A stretch of DNA of 64,000 nt from Calamus simplicifolius (lineage: Eukaryota > Streptophyta > Magnoliopsida > Arecales > Arecaceae): the NCBI GenBank assembly GCA_900491605.1, contig UESW01005011.1, positions 339,543-403,542 on the forward strand, written 5' to 3'. Positions within the stretch are counted from its first letter, which is position 1. Each line of letters begins with the position of its first letter. The notes beneath the pieces are model-generated. The model saw only the letters and a program-made list of their open reading frames with translations. It was not told the DNA's origin and ran no database searches. A program made the translations under genes and the position numbers. Below, in pieces: positions 37,601-51,055 of the stretch.

Positions 37601-40600
37601 TAAATGGACATATCTTTATAAATGCCAGTTTTATGATATATTTTCGTAAAATGAGTTTATGAATGTTATATGGCATTCATTGAGTTAAAATTTTCGTCCA
37701 AATATCAAAAAATTTAGAATATCAAGGTTTAATATTTCGAATATATCTTTAAGTTACTTTTGGAGTTTCATTAAATGTTGATGCTTTAACGATAAATTCT
37801 AGTAGATGAAGCTTCTAACTTGAAGATATTATGAAGATATTTTTACATCTATGATATCAAAATTAGCAATTTGACATCAAGTCTCTATCGTAAAGTTCTT
37901 TTATATTATAAGACAATCATTATGTTAAATTTGGGTTAAAGGTTTTTTATTGGGATGCTACTAAATATCGAAGAGTCAATTTTGATATCAAAGTTTTATA
38001 AGAGTGTAGATTTTGTTTGCTATCAAAATTTCTAATATGATGCATCGTGGCATCAACGCTTTACTTTTGCAATTGAAGTTTTATCTAATTTTGAATACAA
38101 CATTTGAGGTTTTGAATTCAAAATTCCGTAGAGAATTCTTCAAGTAGTAATACAATGTTCTTTTAAGTAATGCTTAAAATTGAAGCTTTATCAATATAGA
38201 AAATTGAATTTAATAATCCAAATTTAAAGTTTCTAAAAACCATATTTTTAACATTGGACATATCATTATGGTATTTCAAGCTTAGAACATAGAACTAATA
38301 TGCCTTTCAGGTTTGACAAAATGAGACATCTGCATATCTTGATGTTACTTTTGGTGTCTTAAGAATGATGATATGTATTAGAGCCTCATGAATATAGATC
38401 TACTCTTCGAAGGCATCCAAGTGGCATTTATATACTAAAGTCCCATTAATGAAACTCCATTAGCCTGCCTACCTTTGATTATATTTTAAAATTTAAATTT
38501 TTCTAAGCTCTATTATTTTGAATGCACCAAAATGAAACTCGTTTCTTAGCTTAGATTTTATAATTTTATTGAATATAAAATTCTAAATTCAAGTTTATTG
38601 GATGATACTCAGTTTCCAGCGTACAAAAATGATATTCTTCAAGTCAGATAAAATTCTTTATTTATCTGAGAACATGGAGAAGCAATGATGTTTTTAATTT
38701 AAAATTTTCTAAAGCGGTATTGCGATATTCTTTTTATCTTAGAGTTTTCATATCAAAAATTTTGTTGACGTTTTGGAGTATCAAGTTTATATTGTAAATT
38801 ATGTACTTCAATAACATGAAATTCTCTTATTTCAAGAGTTTTATGATGATGCTTTTGACTTGAAGTTTAAGATTTGAAGTTTTTTTTGGTAGTTTTAGAC
38901 TATCATAGATGAATATCTTTCAAATAATGATATTCTTGTTAGTTATATTACCATAACTTTTGATTTTTAAAGATCTTATTTATATTGTCATAATAATAGT
39001 TAATCATTATTTCATGAATGAAACTCCTTTTCAATATGCAAGTTTTAGAATATTTTTCTTATAGATTCTATTATTTTCAATAGTTAGATTGGGATTACCA
39101 TGTTCATACTTTCATGTAAATCATAGGAAATCAAGGTTCTCTATGATGTTTATTCATTTTCTCATGAAATTTTTATGCTTTGATTCTTCAAAGTTCATGT
39201 GCTCTTGAAATTCTTATGATTTTAAAGTTCACCATTCCAGGAGGTGAGACTACACCCTCTGTCTTTAAATGAAAATTGACAGGCTTCATTTGTTTATGTT
39301 AAGAAGTCTGTAAGATTGAATTAAATCAATTAACTTCTGACTTAATTATAGAGAGAAGCATAATCCACAGTTAGAGGCACTTAAACTCTATTGACAGAGC
39401 CCATAAATCCTTGCAAGGTGGTCGAGCCTTTTTTCTAATTATGACACCAATAATATCATTTAATAAAGTCTATATAACCTTCAAATGGGCTAACTTCTTG
39501 AGTATTCTATTTAGAGGTTTTATAGGAAATCCAAGTATAACCATTTGACAACTGCTTAATTTTTAGTTTATTCTTTTTTGGACATTTGGTTAAAAGAAAG
39601 GACCCTTATGATGCCTTCGACAAAAAATTAATTATTTCCTAGAATATATGGATAGAGTGATTGCTCAAATAGTTAAAAGGCTTTCTTAACTAAAATAAAT
39701 CTAGAAAAAAACCATAATAATGCCTTTTTTAGGTCTTGATCCAAGAAAAACCATTAGACTGTAGCCTTTTATTGCCACTCAATGGTTCCTTTTCGGATGC
39801 ATTGTCAATAGAAGATGGTAGATGAAATTCAATCTGTTATGCTATGATCTTAGTTGCCAAAATTGGGAGTGGGTGTGGTAGCGGATATGGTATTTTAGTA
39901 ACACTTAAAAATAAAGTACTGCTTAGAAAGTGGTTGCAGGTTCAAGCTCAAAGAAGCTTCCAAAGTAGGTTTTTTTATTCTTGGTGAAACAACCTTGCTA
40001 CTAAGGTTAAAAGTGGGATTATTTGTAGCTGCCATTAAAAGTAAAAAAGTTGGGCCAATGAGTTAATCCCGTCCATTTATGAACCAATGTGGCCCTTAGA
40101 GCCATACAATTGCAAATTTCTTCCATTGGATGAAACAATCCAATCCCACCCATTTATCAATAGGTCTGACATTAAGGTAGTATTTGATAGAAAAAATATT
40201 ATCCATGGATAAGTGTACATGATAGAGTTTATCCCTGGCTTTCCCTAGGGATATCCCTTGGCTATCACATTGATCATATCAAATGCAAAAAGGTAAATCC
40301 ATAGGATAACTTTTTTTTACTTTTATTTGGAGAGATAACCAGCTATTTCTTCATTTTATAGGGAATAAATTGAGGGGATAACCCATGGTTAACCATGGAT
40401 TATCCCTCTGGTTAACTTTATTCCCAGCTATTCTTTATAGTTATGGCTTTTGAGAATAAGAGGGGATATTCAGGAGATATCCCTCTTATTCCCTATTTCA
40501 AACACTACCTAAGGGCAATTGGATTGTAGCTTCCTTCTAGTATATAAATGAAACAATCGATTCTAGTCCACTCATTAATATTTGTAGCTTTCAAAGCCAT

Positions 40601-43600
40601 TAGAATTGTAAGTCTGTCCCATTTGATAGATGACTCAATCTGACTTATCTATCTATCCATTAACGTGGCTTTTAGAGCCATTGGATGATAAATTTCTTCC
40701 ATTGAAATAGACAGATTGGCTAATCTAACCAATTTATTAGTTAGAATATCTTCTGCAACCATAGGTGATCAGTTTTGTCCATTAAAATAGACATGATGTG
40801 CAAATATGACGATCTGTCTATTAGAAAGTCATTTGTAGCTATTGTATGATTAGTTTTGTTTACCAAAATAGAAAAGATGGGTTACCTGACCCATGTCCAA
40901 CCATTGGATGACTAGTTTTGTTCATTAAAATAGACAGGATTGGCTAATCTCATCCACTGGTCTATTAGAAAGATTTTTGCAGCCACTAGATGGTCAATTT
41001 CATCCATTGAAAAGTCAGAGCAAATTGACCTAATCCATCTATTCATTTGAAAGAATTTTGTTGCCTTTTTGATAGTTTATTCATGTGGCAATTGCTATCA
41101 TTTCTCTCATCTTATCATTGACTTTATCTCATCTAGCCTTATCAACAAGAAGAAAAAACTTCTATGTTATGTGATTCCTTAAAATGTAACTTTGTGTTGG
41201 TGCTAGAGAAGATGGAGATACAGCGATAATGCTAATAAGATTCATCTCCTTAGTACCAACATATTATTAGGATCCTTATTTTTGGAGGCTTGAGTTTAAA
41301 GAAAGAAAATTTTTGGCCTATGCTTAAACTATGTACCAAATTCTAAATGATCACAAACCCTTGGTTTTTGTGGATTAAATGAAGTGCAAGTTTTGGCTTA
41401 CTTCTAGGGTTATAAGGCCTAAATTGTGGTGAAAGAGGGACTTCTTTGATAGCTTGGATGTTACAAATAGGCTTTAGGAATTAAAAGAATGCGGTTCTTC
41501 AAAATGACTTACTGTTTTGCTTGATCTTCATATTCTCACATCATAAATTGAATATGGAATTATTGTTTCTTAATCCCATATGCATGAAGCATGATTGGTA
41601 AGAACGTCTCTAAATCTGTTGAAGTCACTACCAGAAAGTGAAATAAATGTATAATTTGAGAAAATGACTTCTAGTAGAGAAAACATTATGTAACCATCAT
41701 ATTATACTTTGGTTTTCTGAGGTATCCTTCCTTGACTGGCCATTTAAAATTTTCTCCACCTAACTATGCTCTTTGAGTTTCTCTGGTATAGTGTTAAAAG
41801 ATCCTGACTCCTGTCCTTGAACAGACAAGATCCATTATTTGTGGTTGGTCGCTGGTTTCTTTTGGAAATATTGTTTGAATGTGTGGAGAATCATTATATT
41901 AAGTGGTCGTCATCATAATAATTTTGGATCACCCGTCTCTATATTTTTGTGAGCTTTTAGGTCTCAACTATCTTCAGTATTTAACTCCAAGTAACTACCA
42001 AGTTTGTCCCTTATTCAAATAATACAAACCTTGTTCCATTTCTGCTCTTCTACAATAGCAACGATAACAACAATAAAGCCTTAATCCCAAACTAGTTTGG
42101 TCGACTACATGGATCCTTTTTTTCCATTTAGCTCGATTTGAGTCAATCCAATTTTGTTCTTCTAAAAACTAATAATCTAGTTTTGGTCAATAACTAACTA
42201 CTTAAATTTCTTTGGTGGGCAAGAATCCTTTATATATCCTTATCAATGCTCTTTTGGATTTGTGTGTTGATCATTTAAGGTATTAGGGTCTAATATATTT
42301 AATTGAATTATCCCCACACAACTTTGAAACCAATGCAATCTTTGTGCAATTGCTTGCACATGACTAGTTCTTCATCAGCAATTTGGATATGACTGAGAAT
42401 TTTGAGGTTTAGATTACCTTATGATAGTCCTTTTTACTGTAAAAGATCCCAGTCATTTTAGTCTATAGTGAATGCTAAATATATATTCAAGTATTCATGC
42501 TTACCAAAATCTAGCAAAAATAAAATATGTGCAGGGGCATCTTGGTCATTTTATGTTATCATCTCCAAGAATTATATTTATGCATTATTTTCTTTACTGC
42601 AATTATGGTTGGGTAGATAAAAATATTGATTTTTAGCCATCTTAGTTGGAAAATTTTTACTAATATGAATGTGATTAATAAGGGTTTAGCAGAAGTCTAG
42701 GAAACAGGTCATCTGCATTCCAATCATACCGATAACATATAGCCACACATGTACTCGTATTTATTATGGAAATATTTTTTGTGCCAATTAATTAAATTCA
42801 CACTCTCTTGATCCAATTTATCCATAACATCTGTAACTTAAATGATTCTTACTTTTAAAGACACATAGTGAAGGCAAATGTTAGATCTTTTCCACTAATA
42901 ATATGTTTGTGGCACCTAAAAGATAGGGTTGGCAGGGCACTCTAGTGCATAAGCCTTACTACAGGTTCAAAAGAGAGTCAAGTATGTATAATCTTACCTT
43001 CACATGCGGAAAGATTAGTTCTATATTTTAAAATCATAATACAACGGTTATAATGGAGCAACCTTACTATTGTGCCAAGATCTACCCTCCTTTACAGCAC
43101 CTAAATCAATAAAAGAAGTATAGCTCAAAACTCATATATAGTTTATTTTTTATTTGCTTTAATTAAGGTTTTGGGTTGTTTTTTTCCTTAACAATGAGCA
43201 AATATTTTTTTGCTACCATTCCTAATACATAGTTATATGTAACCAATGTTTATCATGCTCATTGAGGTAATCCAGTTCGCCATAGACATTGCCATTTGTT
43301 GATACTTGATAGTAAAGAAATGTATGTAGAAGCTATATCTTATGGCACATGTAGATAAAATTTTAACTAATACATATGTCTGCAAGTGTCATCCTTGTTT
43401 TTCTGTTTTTCCTTTAAGTAAATGAAATTTCATTTCTTCACACACACACACACACACATACCTACTTCTGCCTTTGTTACAATCTAAAGTAGCTCATTAT
43501 TTATAAGCCCAATGATTATAGTACTAACATCATTTTTCTACTGTTGTGAGTGCAGTGGTTGAGATACTTGAAAACATGGTGTTCATTTCAAATGCATCCA

Positions 43601-46600
43601 ACTTGGTCACCTACTTCCATTTTTATATGCATTATTCACTAGCACAATCTTCCAACATGCTTACAAATTACATGGGAACTTCCTTCATTATGACCTTGCT
43701 AGGTGGATTTATATCTGACTCTTTTCTTTCAAGGTTCTGGTCTATTATCGCCTTTGGAATTGCACAATTATTTGTAAGACTTCTCAAATCCATACTTTTT
43801 TATTTACACTTACCATAAATCCTACTAGCTGTTGTAATATGACAAGTTACATTAAGTATCTCTGCTATTGTGTTTTAATAATCCTTAAATTCCCCACCTA
43901 TTAGGTGGGGCATAAAATGCTAGCAAATACAAGGTTTGTTGCGATTCTTCATGACATGTTTGTTTCCATTATAGCAATTTCACAGCATCAATCTAAAGTG
44001 ATAATATAGTATTTTAAATAGTTTAATTGAACCATCCACTTTAATGGCTCAAGGTGGTATTTTCTAGTTTTCAAGATTCCGCCATCATGGACTAGTAAAC
44101 TAAATATGATAAGTTTATGCATGTGTTTTATGAATTCAAAATTATTTGTAACACCCCAAATAGTTCACATCGGATGAAAAAGAAAAATTTAAAGTACTTA
44201 TAGCTCAAGTTCATCTGCTATTAATTAATTTGCACTCGAGTTTTTAAGATCATATTAATCTAAAAAATTATTGATCTTGCAAATAAAAGCTTTGCAAATT
44301 AGAATAGCACAATTTCCATGGATATCTTTGGCATTCCATTTGCTATAGAAACTCAATTTGGAAACCAAGCCTATGTGAACCTTCCTTTATCTAGTGGTCC
44401 CTGTAACAAAGTGGCCCAATTTGAGAATAGACATTAAAATGTAGATTAATTTTGAGGGAAACTATCCTCCAAAGATATTTTGGCAAATCTGTGCATATTC
44501 CTCTTTAATGAATTTTATTGACATTTTTCTTTTTCTTAAAAAAGATGGAGAAGCATTATTAGTTTAAGTTGGTCAAAGCTCAAAATCACTAAAATTCATA
44601 GGGAAATTGAATTTATTTATTTATGTGGAAGCCTTTAAAAATTTGTTGAAAAAAAGAGAATTTATGCGAACCACAATTATTCTTCCAATTCTTGTGTGGA
44701 GGTTTGGAGTAACGAGTCTAGAATTGGCTGAAATACTAGTCATCCAAACTTTATTTCTAAGAAATAGAACCTTTTATTTTCATATCTATTCTTTAGAAAG
44801 AAAGGAAGTTGTTTGATGAGCTTACAAGAATATTGATCTGTGTAACCTAAGGAGTCCAACAATTGTAGGGGACCCAGTTAGAAATTCACCCGACTAATGT
44901 GGAAGATAAAATTGCATATGAAAGAGATCACAGGATAGAACATGTCCATGATTGAGAACTTATCTCTAAGCTAGGTTGGAGTTAAATTATTGTAGTAACT
45001 CCCCAATTAACCTTGCCATAGGTCTTATTATTGCATTTAAGGTTTAACTTAAAAAAGCACATGTAGGCCTTTTAAGTGCAATCAATTTGAAAAATTGAAG
45101 CATGAGTTTCTAGGATTAGATGATGATGTCTTGCATGACCCTTCTGTTAACAAAGGCAAACTGAAAGTAATTAATAGACTTGGAGGACCTCGGTGATCCT
45201 AGAAAAATGCTAAAGTTAACTTGAAAACAGATGAATAACCAGGAAAAATCAAGACTAACAGTTGTTTACAGGGGCTAAGGGCCATGTGCGTGGGTAGCAA
45301 GCTCCTATGAGCAGAATTCTTGGGTACCAACCCTTATTATTTAGAGTTATTCATCTGTTTTTGTCTTAGTTTTGCATTTTTTTCATTCAATTAGTTGGCA
45401 AATATGAAATAGTCTTTTTATCTATCAAATGAAGCCAATTGATTCTTAATTCTCGTGATAAGAGGGATTATTCCTTATGGATATCATGGTGATCGAAAGG
45501 AAATTGAACTTCCGAGGTTCAAAATCCCTTCTTCCTGATCAGATCATGAGGACATCTGGTCTCAATGAAAAGGTTGATCAATGGATTAAAATCAGGGATC
45601 TCTTCATTAGAATTCAATATTTTAATTGCTTATCTGATCAATGCTGTCACAAGGCTGAATTCTTTTTTTCAGCAGTTCAACAATGAATTCTTCAATCAAT
45701 TCAAGATTTTGATGAGCAAATTGTTGGATACAAATCTCATGGAAGAATTCTGGTCTCCATGACTTATTTAATAATTAACAAGAATGAAAATCAACCTTAA
45801 TATTTTAAATATTATTGTTCTCTGTTAGTGGGAACTTGCAAAACCAATACAATGCCTAGAGAAATCCTGAGTAGTGCGATCTCTTCCCTCCACCTTTCTT
45901 CATTTGAGTCATTAGCAACATAAAAATAATTGCAATTATAGTTTCCCGCTTAGAAATACACATATTCACTTGCTGGAATATAAAGTTTGTAGAGACAACA
46001 TATATTTGTGTAGAATATAAATCTCAGCCATTTAATTTATTGTTTGCTTATTGACCATGCAACTCTCTCTCTCTCTCTTTCTCTTCAGTCTAACCATGTA
46101 TCCTATGTTTGCTATTGTTTCAGTTTGGATGAGCACACAATTATGCAATTATGTAATTGGGAAATTCTAAAAGTAGTACTAAAGAAAATATCATTGTGAT
46201 ATAGGGACTAATCATTTTAACAATTCAAGCGCATGAAGAATCATTACTGCCCGGCCCAGGACAAAGACCTTCAAGCATGCAGGCAGCCATTCTGTTTGTG
46301 GGGATCTATCTCATGGCCTTTGGTGTGGGAGGTGTGAAGGGAAACTTACCAGCACATGGTGCTGACCAGTTTCATCCAGCAAATAAACACCTCATTTCTA
46401 GCTTCTTCAATTGGTTCTTCTTTTGCCTTTGCACTGGTGGCATGCTGGCAGTCACAGTCCTTGTATGGGTGCAGGAGAACAAGGGGTGGCAGTGGGGCTT
46501 AGCAGTTTGCTCTATCTCACTCTTTATTGCAATTGTTATACTTTTTTTAGGGTGCAAGTATTATAAGACTAAAATACCAAGTGGGAGTCCTCTTAGTAGG

Positions 46601-48393
46601 ATTTTTAAGGTAAATTATCTATAAGCATCAAATTTATTGAACTTTACGACTTGTTTTCTTTCTTGGATGGCGTAGTACAGATATTTTATACATCCATTTA
46701 TTCACATCTATATGGATAATGGAGAAAGATATTGTGGTTACGCCTAATGGAATATTTTGCCTGATAGATGTGTCACTTATTATTTGTACAATTATTCTAC
46801 TAAACTTATCAAAAGTTGATGTGATATGTGAATGCAAGGCATCTTACAAAAAACAGACAAAAATATATTCATAGACCATTTTTCTATATGAATATAGATA
46901 ACAGACAAAGATTTTAACAGTTATACTTCGTTGGTCCTGCTTATTTGTACAAATATTCTATTCGATACACCAGAAAAAATTTGAAGTGATATGGCAAAGC
47001 AAATTCTATCGCACATAATGTCTCATGCATATCTGCAGTTGTTGTAACAAGAATTGTCAGAATTTCTCAGCTCATGCCTAACATGTTTGGAGAAATCATC
47101 TTATCAATAATGCATTGGTATGCAGGTACTGTTTTATAGCTTCCGGTACTGCACCAAATCGGTGCAAATAACTGATACAGAAGGGTCTCGAGGAAGATCC
47201 CACAACAAGTTCAGGCATGAATTCTACTCTCCTATTTGTTTTAACATCTGCTAATTCATTAAGTATCTGAAAGGTCATGGTGGTAAAGTCAAACATTGAC
47301 CACAAATACATGTTTAACATTCATATCTATGAACATTGTAATCAAAATGCTGAAATAACATATATAGTTAACAGGAAATGTGATTCTACATTTATCCACA
47401 TTTTACTTTTTTGTATTCATGAATTACATTTTTAGACTTAAGAGGTTATGAATGGTTGAAAATAAAGTTTGAAAGAGTTTTTACTTTATTAGTTTATTAC
47501 AAAACGAGGTTACATAAAAAATCTTATCTTTTAAAACTTTTTTAGCTTATTCAAAACCTTCAATGAGGGATATACAAATGAAAAGGTAGGGAAAAAAAAA
47601 AGAAGCATGCATCTTTTCCTTTGAAACAATGTGAATGATGAATGGGAATTGGTATTACAGGTTTTTAGAGAAGGCAACATATGGTGGTCATGTTAGATCT
47701 ATGCAAGTGGAAGAAACAAAGACTTTCCTCAGCCTCCTAACTATCTTTGCATGTACGATCATGATGAACTGTTGTTTGGCTCAGCTTCAAACATTTTCTG
47801 TGCAACAAGGAACAATCATGAACACTGTGATTTCCAATGATATCAAGATCCCTCCGGCTTCTCTAACAGTAATTCCCCTTGCGGTTATGCTCATATCTGT
47901 TCCTATATATGACAGAATTACTTCCTTAAATATGAGCAGGCTCAAAAGAATTACACCACTGCAACGAATTGGCATTGGCCTACTGCTAGCATCAGTTTCA
48001 ATGGCTGTTGCTGCAGTAGTGGAAGTTAAAAGGCGGCAAGCAGCAATGGAAGGCACTAAATTAACTGTGTTTTGGCTGGGTTGGCAATACTTACTTCTTG
48101 GAGTTTCAGACATGTTTACTTTGGCAGGTATGCTTGAATTCTTCTACTCTGAAGCGCCAGACACTATGAAAAGTATGAGCACATCTCTCTCATGGTGCTC
48201 AACATCAATGGGATACTTCTTGAGCTCTGTGCTTGTCACAATTGTTAATTCTGCAAGCAAGAGGTTTGGATCAACAGAATGGTTGGGTGGGAATGATTTG
48301 AACAAGGACCGTCTGGAGCTATTCTATGCTCTTCTTGCTGTGCTTAACTTCATCAACTTTCTGAACTACATATTTTGGTCAAAGTGGTATTAG
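34571..48393 (+). CDS. NPF: NRT1/PTR FAMILY (NPF, NPF4-like) membrane transporter, five exons
   Basis: Coding exons: 34571-34664, 43556-43773, 46205-46609, 47126-47214, 47661-48393; all joins keep frame and give 512 residues. Exon 2 is 218 bp with phases 1 and 0. The product is a POT/PTR2-type carrier of the plasma membrane or tonoplast; relatives move nitrate, peptides, abscisic acid or other small molecules with protons. Visible family features: YMDWRGRDVQPNKHGG at the N-terminus, EILENMVFISNASNLVTYF in helix 1 (residues 34 on), NYMGTSFIMTLLGGFISD, GADQF at 156-160, FFNWFFFCLCTGG at 171-183, FLEKA after residue 269, and C-terminal IFACTIMMNCCLAQ, FSVQQG, LQYLLLG-like and GMLEFFYSEAP blocks. 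The helix-1 proton motif is ExxEN rather than ExxE[R/K]. The last two segments resemble clade NPF4 most; substrate cannot be told. The protein is a little shorter than usual (about 550-600) because the central loop is short. All exons are open, so the gene looks intact. Confidence 0.88.
36586..37129 (-). mobile_element. 5'-truncated RTE-like LINE with 18-bp target duplication
   Basis: The insert is flanked by ATCTTATGTACAAGGATC at 36568-36585 and 37130-37147, identical 18-bp copies. Its left end, TCAACTCAACTCATCTCATC, is the 3' tail read in reverse. The body is the same family as 49921-51055, where RT motifs are visible. Only the 3' 544 bp are present. Confidence 0.9.
40050..41090. repeat. 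Degenerate tandem array in NPF intron 1, ~100-120-bp unit
   Basis: Repeats of the phrase GCCATTGGATGAT(A/C/T)A(G/A)TTT(T/C)(G/T)TCCATT(G/A)AAATAGACA followed by GATTGGCTAA and ATCTATTAGAAAGA, in at least six diverged copies between 40560 and 41060, with two more diverged copies at 40060-40170 and 40512-40560. The MITE at 40176-40509 interrupts it. Confidence 0.65.
40176..40509. mobile_element. Tourist-like (PIF/Harbinger) MITE
   Basis: 334 bp. Left end GGTAGTATTTGATAG and right end TTTCAAACACTACC are imperfect terminal inverted repeats (GGTAGTRTTTGA). TAA flanks both sides (40173-40175 and 40510-40512), the target duplication of PIF/Harbinger elements. The interior is itself palindrome-rich (GGGATAACCCATGGTTAACC, then GGATTATCCCT; GGGATATTCAGGAGATATCCC). 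No coding capacity. Confidence 0.8.
42058..42180 (-). mobile_element. LINE 3'-end fragment
   Basis: AACAACAATAAAGCCTTAAT and the following CCCAAACTAGTTTGGTCGAC plus TACATGGATCC match the pattern of plant LINE 3' ends read in reverse, and resemble the CAACTACATGGGATCGGCTA part of the RTE copies here. GCTCTTCTACAA and GTTCTTCTAAAA on either side may be a decayed target duplication. Confidence 0.45.
43556..43773 (+). CDS. NPF exon 2 (residues 32-104)
   Basis: Acceptor GTGAGTGCAG ends at 43555; donor CAATTATTT|GTAAGA at 43774. 218 bp. Encodes the first two transmembrane segments including NASNLVTYF and GGFISDSFLSRF. Confidence 0.9.
43774..46204 (+). other. NPF intron 2, about 2.4 kb
   Basis: GTAAGA...GATATAG. 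AT-rich; contains the hairpin above and a CT microsatellite at about 46063-46085. No other feature recognised. Confidence 0.7.
43892..43910. other. Short perfect hairpin in NPF intron 2
   Basis: CCCCACCT-ATT-AGGTGGGG. No associated terminator or RNA gene is evident. Confidence 0.6.
46205..46609 (+). CDS. NPF exon 3 (residues 105-239)
   Basis: Acceptor GTGATATAG ends at 46204; donor TTTTTAAG|GTAAAT at 46610. 405 bp, phase 0 at both ends. Encodes LTIQAHEESLLPGPG, the GVGGVKGNLPAHGADQF loop and the PTR2-like FFNWFFF segment plus a further helix. Confidence 0.9.
47126..47214 (+). CDS. NPF exon 4 (residues 240-268)
   Basis: Acceptor TATGCAG ends at 47125; donor TTCAG|GCATGA at 47215, a GC donor. 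Encodes VLFYSFRYCTKSVQ...SHNKF, the central cytosolic loop. Without this 89-bp exon, exon 3 would join exon 5 out of frame. Confidence 0.75.
47661..48393 (+). CDS. NPF exon 5 (residues 269-512 and stop)
   Basis: Acceptor GGTATTACAG ends at 47660. The join AG+G restores Arg269 before FLEKATYGG. Encodes the C-terminal six helices and ends ...NYIFWSKWY with TAG at 48391-48393. Confidence 0.92.
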
Positions 48394-49412
48394 GGTTTGC
48401 ATGACTTTAATGCTGCATGTTTTCTGATCAACTCTTATCGCCTGATAATGTCATATGCTTTTTACTTATAGTAAGAGTGACCAGTTTCTGGATTTTCATG
48501 AACGTTTTCGTTCTGGAGCGTATGTAATTCCTCATGATTGTTCACAATAATTTCAACCTTTCAGTCATTTGATTATTGTAGAAAAGACTTATTGTAAATT
48601 TCATTACAGTTGTCAAAACGAAGTATTCAAGGTGAGAGGTGCAACAGGATTTCTGGAGGTTTGAGGAGAAAAGGGACTCAGATTTTCAAGAACAGGTCAC
48701 AATTGGCAACGTCTGATGATGATTTAGTTATTTTATTTTTCCCCTTCTTTTAATGCGATCAGATTATGTGCGAGCCACCGTTTCCCTCTGCGCATTGTAC
48801 CATGGGCTCACATGCGGCCTACCAAGCCTCCCCAGATTGGCGCGTTAAGAATGACTGCTAGTGATGGTGGGATGGCGTTGATGTTTCTATTACTTGTTGT
48901 AATGCCTTCTCCTCCTCCTCTCTTTCTCTGAGTGTCAGTGACCGGCCAGCCCTGCCACCAAGTGTTTCGATCCACAGCCCCTTTATCTTCGCCTCCAAGA
49001 TGGCTCTAATCCACCTGACACAATGGTCCATTACCGATTTATCGTTATGGATATAAATTTGAGCATTCATAACCATACTTATATCCATCAAAATAAAATA
49101 AATCTGGATATAAATATACAGTTATTCATTTCGTGTCTAGAACTTTTTATAATTTTATTTAATCTTATGTAATATTAATGGACTTTGAAGGAAAAAAAAG
49201 AAGAGAAAAGAAAAGTATGGCCATTCTTATTCAATGGTGATAAAACTTAACTATCCAATTTATATTTATATTTTTAATATTTATTCATATTTGTTTAATG
49301 TTAACATAGATATAAATATTTATATATGACTCTTATTCATATATGTTTTCATATTTGTCTAAAATATGCAATATTTGGAAGAAAAAGTGCATTAAAAAAA
49401 AAAAGACATATG
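48394..49412 (+). other. NPF 3' flank and gene-free stretch
   Basis: The 3' untranslated region and poly(A) site should lie in the first few hundred bases; I cannot place the site confidently. 48720-49020 is more GC-rich but its open frames match nothing I recognise. Confidence 0.45.
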
Positions 49413-49515
49413 TCCAACTCAACTCATTTAAGCCTTTGCCCAACTACATGGGATCGGCTATATGAATCTGCTTCCTTCACTCTGCTCTATTCAGGACTAA
49501 ATTGATGCTACGTCC
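49413..49515 (-). mobile_element. LINE 3'-end fragment (RTE-like)
   Basis: CCAACTCAACTCATTTAAGC followed by CCAACTACATGGGATCGG, the same 3' end as the copies at 36586, 49921 and 52437, cut short after about 100 bp. Confidence 0.7.
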
Positions 49516-49920
49516 TAACCCATTGCATAGTTTGACTTAGTGTATTCATGTTTTAGGAAATTTGATGGAGTTTAACGTGTTGGCTGTTAGCTACCTAACG
49601 CAACCCTTCTTTATTTGGACTCTAAGTATAACATGATATTTTATATTATTCAAATGTTATATGTAGCACCTAAATGTTAAGGCCTATGAAAGCAATTTAT
49701 TAATAATATGACAAATTATAAAACATGATCATGCATTTGGATATACCTAATCAACTTAAGAGTCCTATAACTTAAGAATGAGATAATAACTTCACATCTT
49801 ACATCAGCTCTTAAATTATGAATTAAACAATCAAGTATTAATTATAAATTCTTATAAACTTCTTATGCATTAGAATAATTTAATTTTAAAATTAGCATTA
49901 AGTGGTTAGAAAATATATAT

Positions 49921-51055
49921 AACTCAACTCATTTAAGCCTTTTTTTCAACTACATGGGATCGGCTACATGAATCTGCTTCCTCCACTCTACTCTATTCAG
50001 GACCAAGTCGATATTCAAATTACAAAAAGTTATATCTTTTTTAATTATTTCTGTCCATATTAGTTTAGGTCTACCTCTACCTCTATCCTTACTATGAATT
50101 TTTAAAAGATCACTCTTTATAATTGGAACATCTAAAGGTTTACGTTGTATATGTCAAAACCATCATAATCAATTTTCTCTCATTTCATCGGGGCTACTCC
50201 TATCATTTCTCTTATATGTTTATTTCTAATTCTATCTTTTAAAGTTTTACCACATATCCATCTTAACATACACATTTCTGTCACCCTTAATTTATTCACA
50301 TGTTGTTTAAATATTACTCAATACTCTATTTCATATAGTATAGCTAGCCTAATAGCGGTTTTATAGAATTTTTTTTATTTTAATGGGATGCATCGATCAT
50401 ACAATACTTCAAAGTACTTCTCCACTTACTCCATTCTTCTTTAACTCTATGATTCACATCTTCACATATTTTTCTTCTTGCTGGATAATTGATCCCAAAT
50501 ACCTAAATTTTTTACTCCTTGATATCTCTTGACTTGCAATCTTTACTGTTTCCTTATTTATATTTTTACTTTCAATAAAATTGCATTTCATGTATTTAGT
50601 TTTAGTTCTACAAATCTTAAAATCTTTAGATTCTAAAGCCTCTCTCCAAGTCTCTAACTTAGCATTTACTTCAGATTTAGTTTCATCAATCAACGTTATA
50701 TCATCTGCAAATAACATACACCATGGAATATCATTTGGAATATGTTTGATTAATTCATCCATAATCAATACAAAAAATATGGACCTAAGGTAGATCCTTA
50801 ATGTAAACCTACCGTAATTGAAAACTCACTAGTTTCTTCTATTGTTATTTTAACAATAGTTATTGCTCCATCATACATATCTTTTATCAATTATATATAC
50901 CTTTTAGTAATTCCTTTTTTTCTCTAAAGCCCACCATATTATTTCTTTAGGTACTCTATCATATGCTTTCTCTAAATCAATAAAGACCATATGAAGGTCT
51001 TTTTTTTCTTTTTTCTATACCTCTTCATCAATCTTCTTAATAAATAAATAGTCTC
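49921..51055 (-). mobile_element. RTE-like LINE, 5'-truncated, with reverse transcriptase remnant
   Basis: Reverse-oriented 3' end AACTCAACTCATTTAAGCC at 49921, then about 1.1 kb collinear with the LINE at 36586 and beyond. On the minus strand 50768-50454 encodes WCMLFADDITLIDET, the catalytic FADD box, and KKFRYLGSIIQQ, the RT thumb-side motif typical of LINE polymerases. A further RT piece lies at about 51000-50900 (the reverse of CTATCATATGCTTTCTCTAAATC reads as DLEKAYD-like). No target duplication was found, and stops break the frame. Confidence 0.85.
50454..50768 (-). pseudogene. LINE reverse transcriptase fragment
   Basis: One hundred and four codons holding the FADD active-site box and the RYLGS motif. 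The upstream palm/finger motifs are out of frame. Non-functional. Confidence 0.8.

Larger units (their letters stand above)
34665..43555 (+). other. NPF intron 1, about 8.9 kb
   Basis: Bounded by GT at 34665 and AG at 43554-43555. Besides the LINE, MITE and tandem repeat listed separately, it has long stretches (34665-36567, 37148-40050, 41100-42050, 42180-43555) in which I see only AT-rich sequence with no gene. 37700-39240 is notable for repeated TCAAAATTT/GAAGTTTT-like phrases without a clean period. A (CA)n run sits at 43440-43460. Confidence 0.75.
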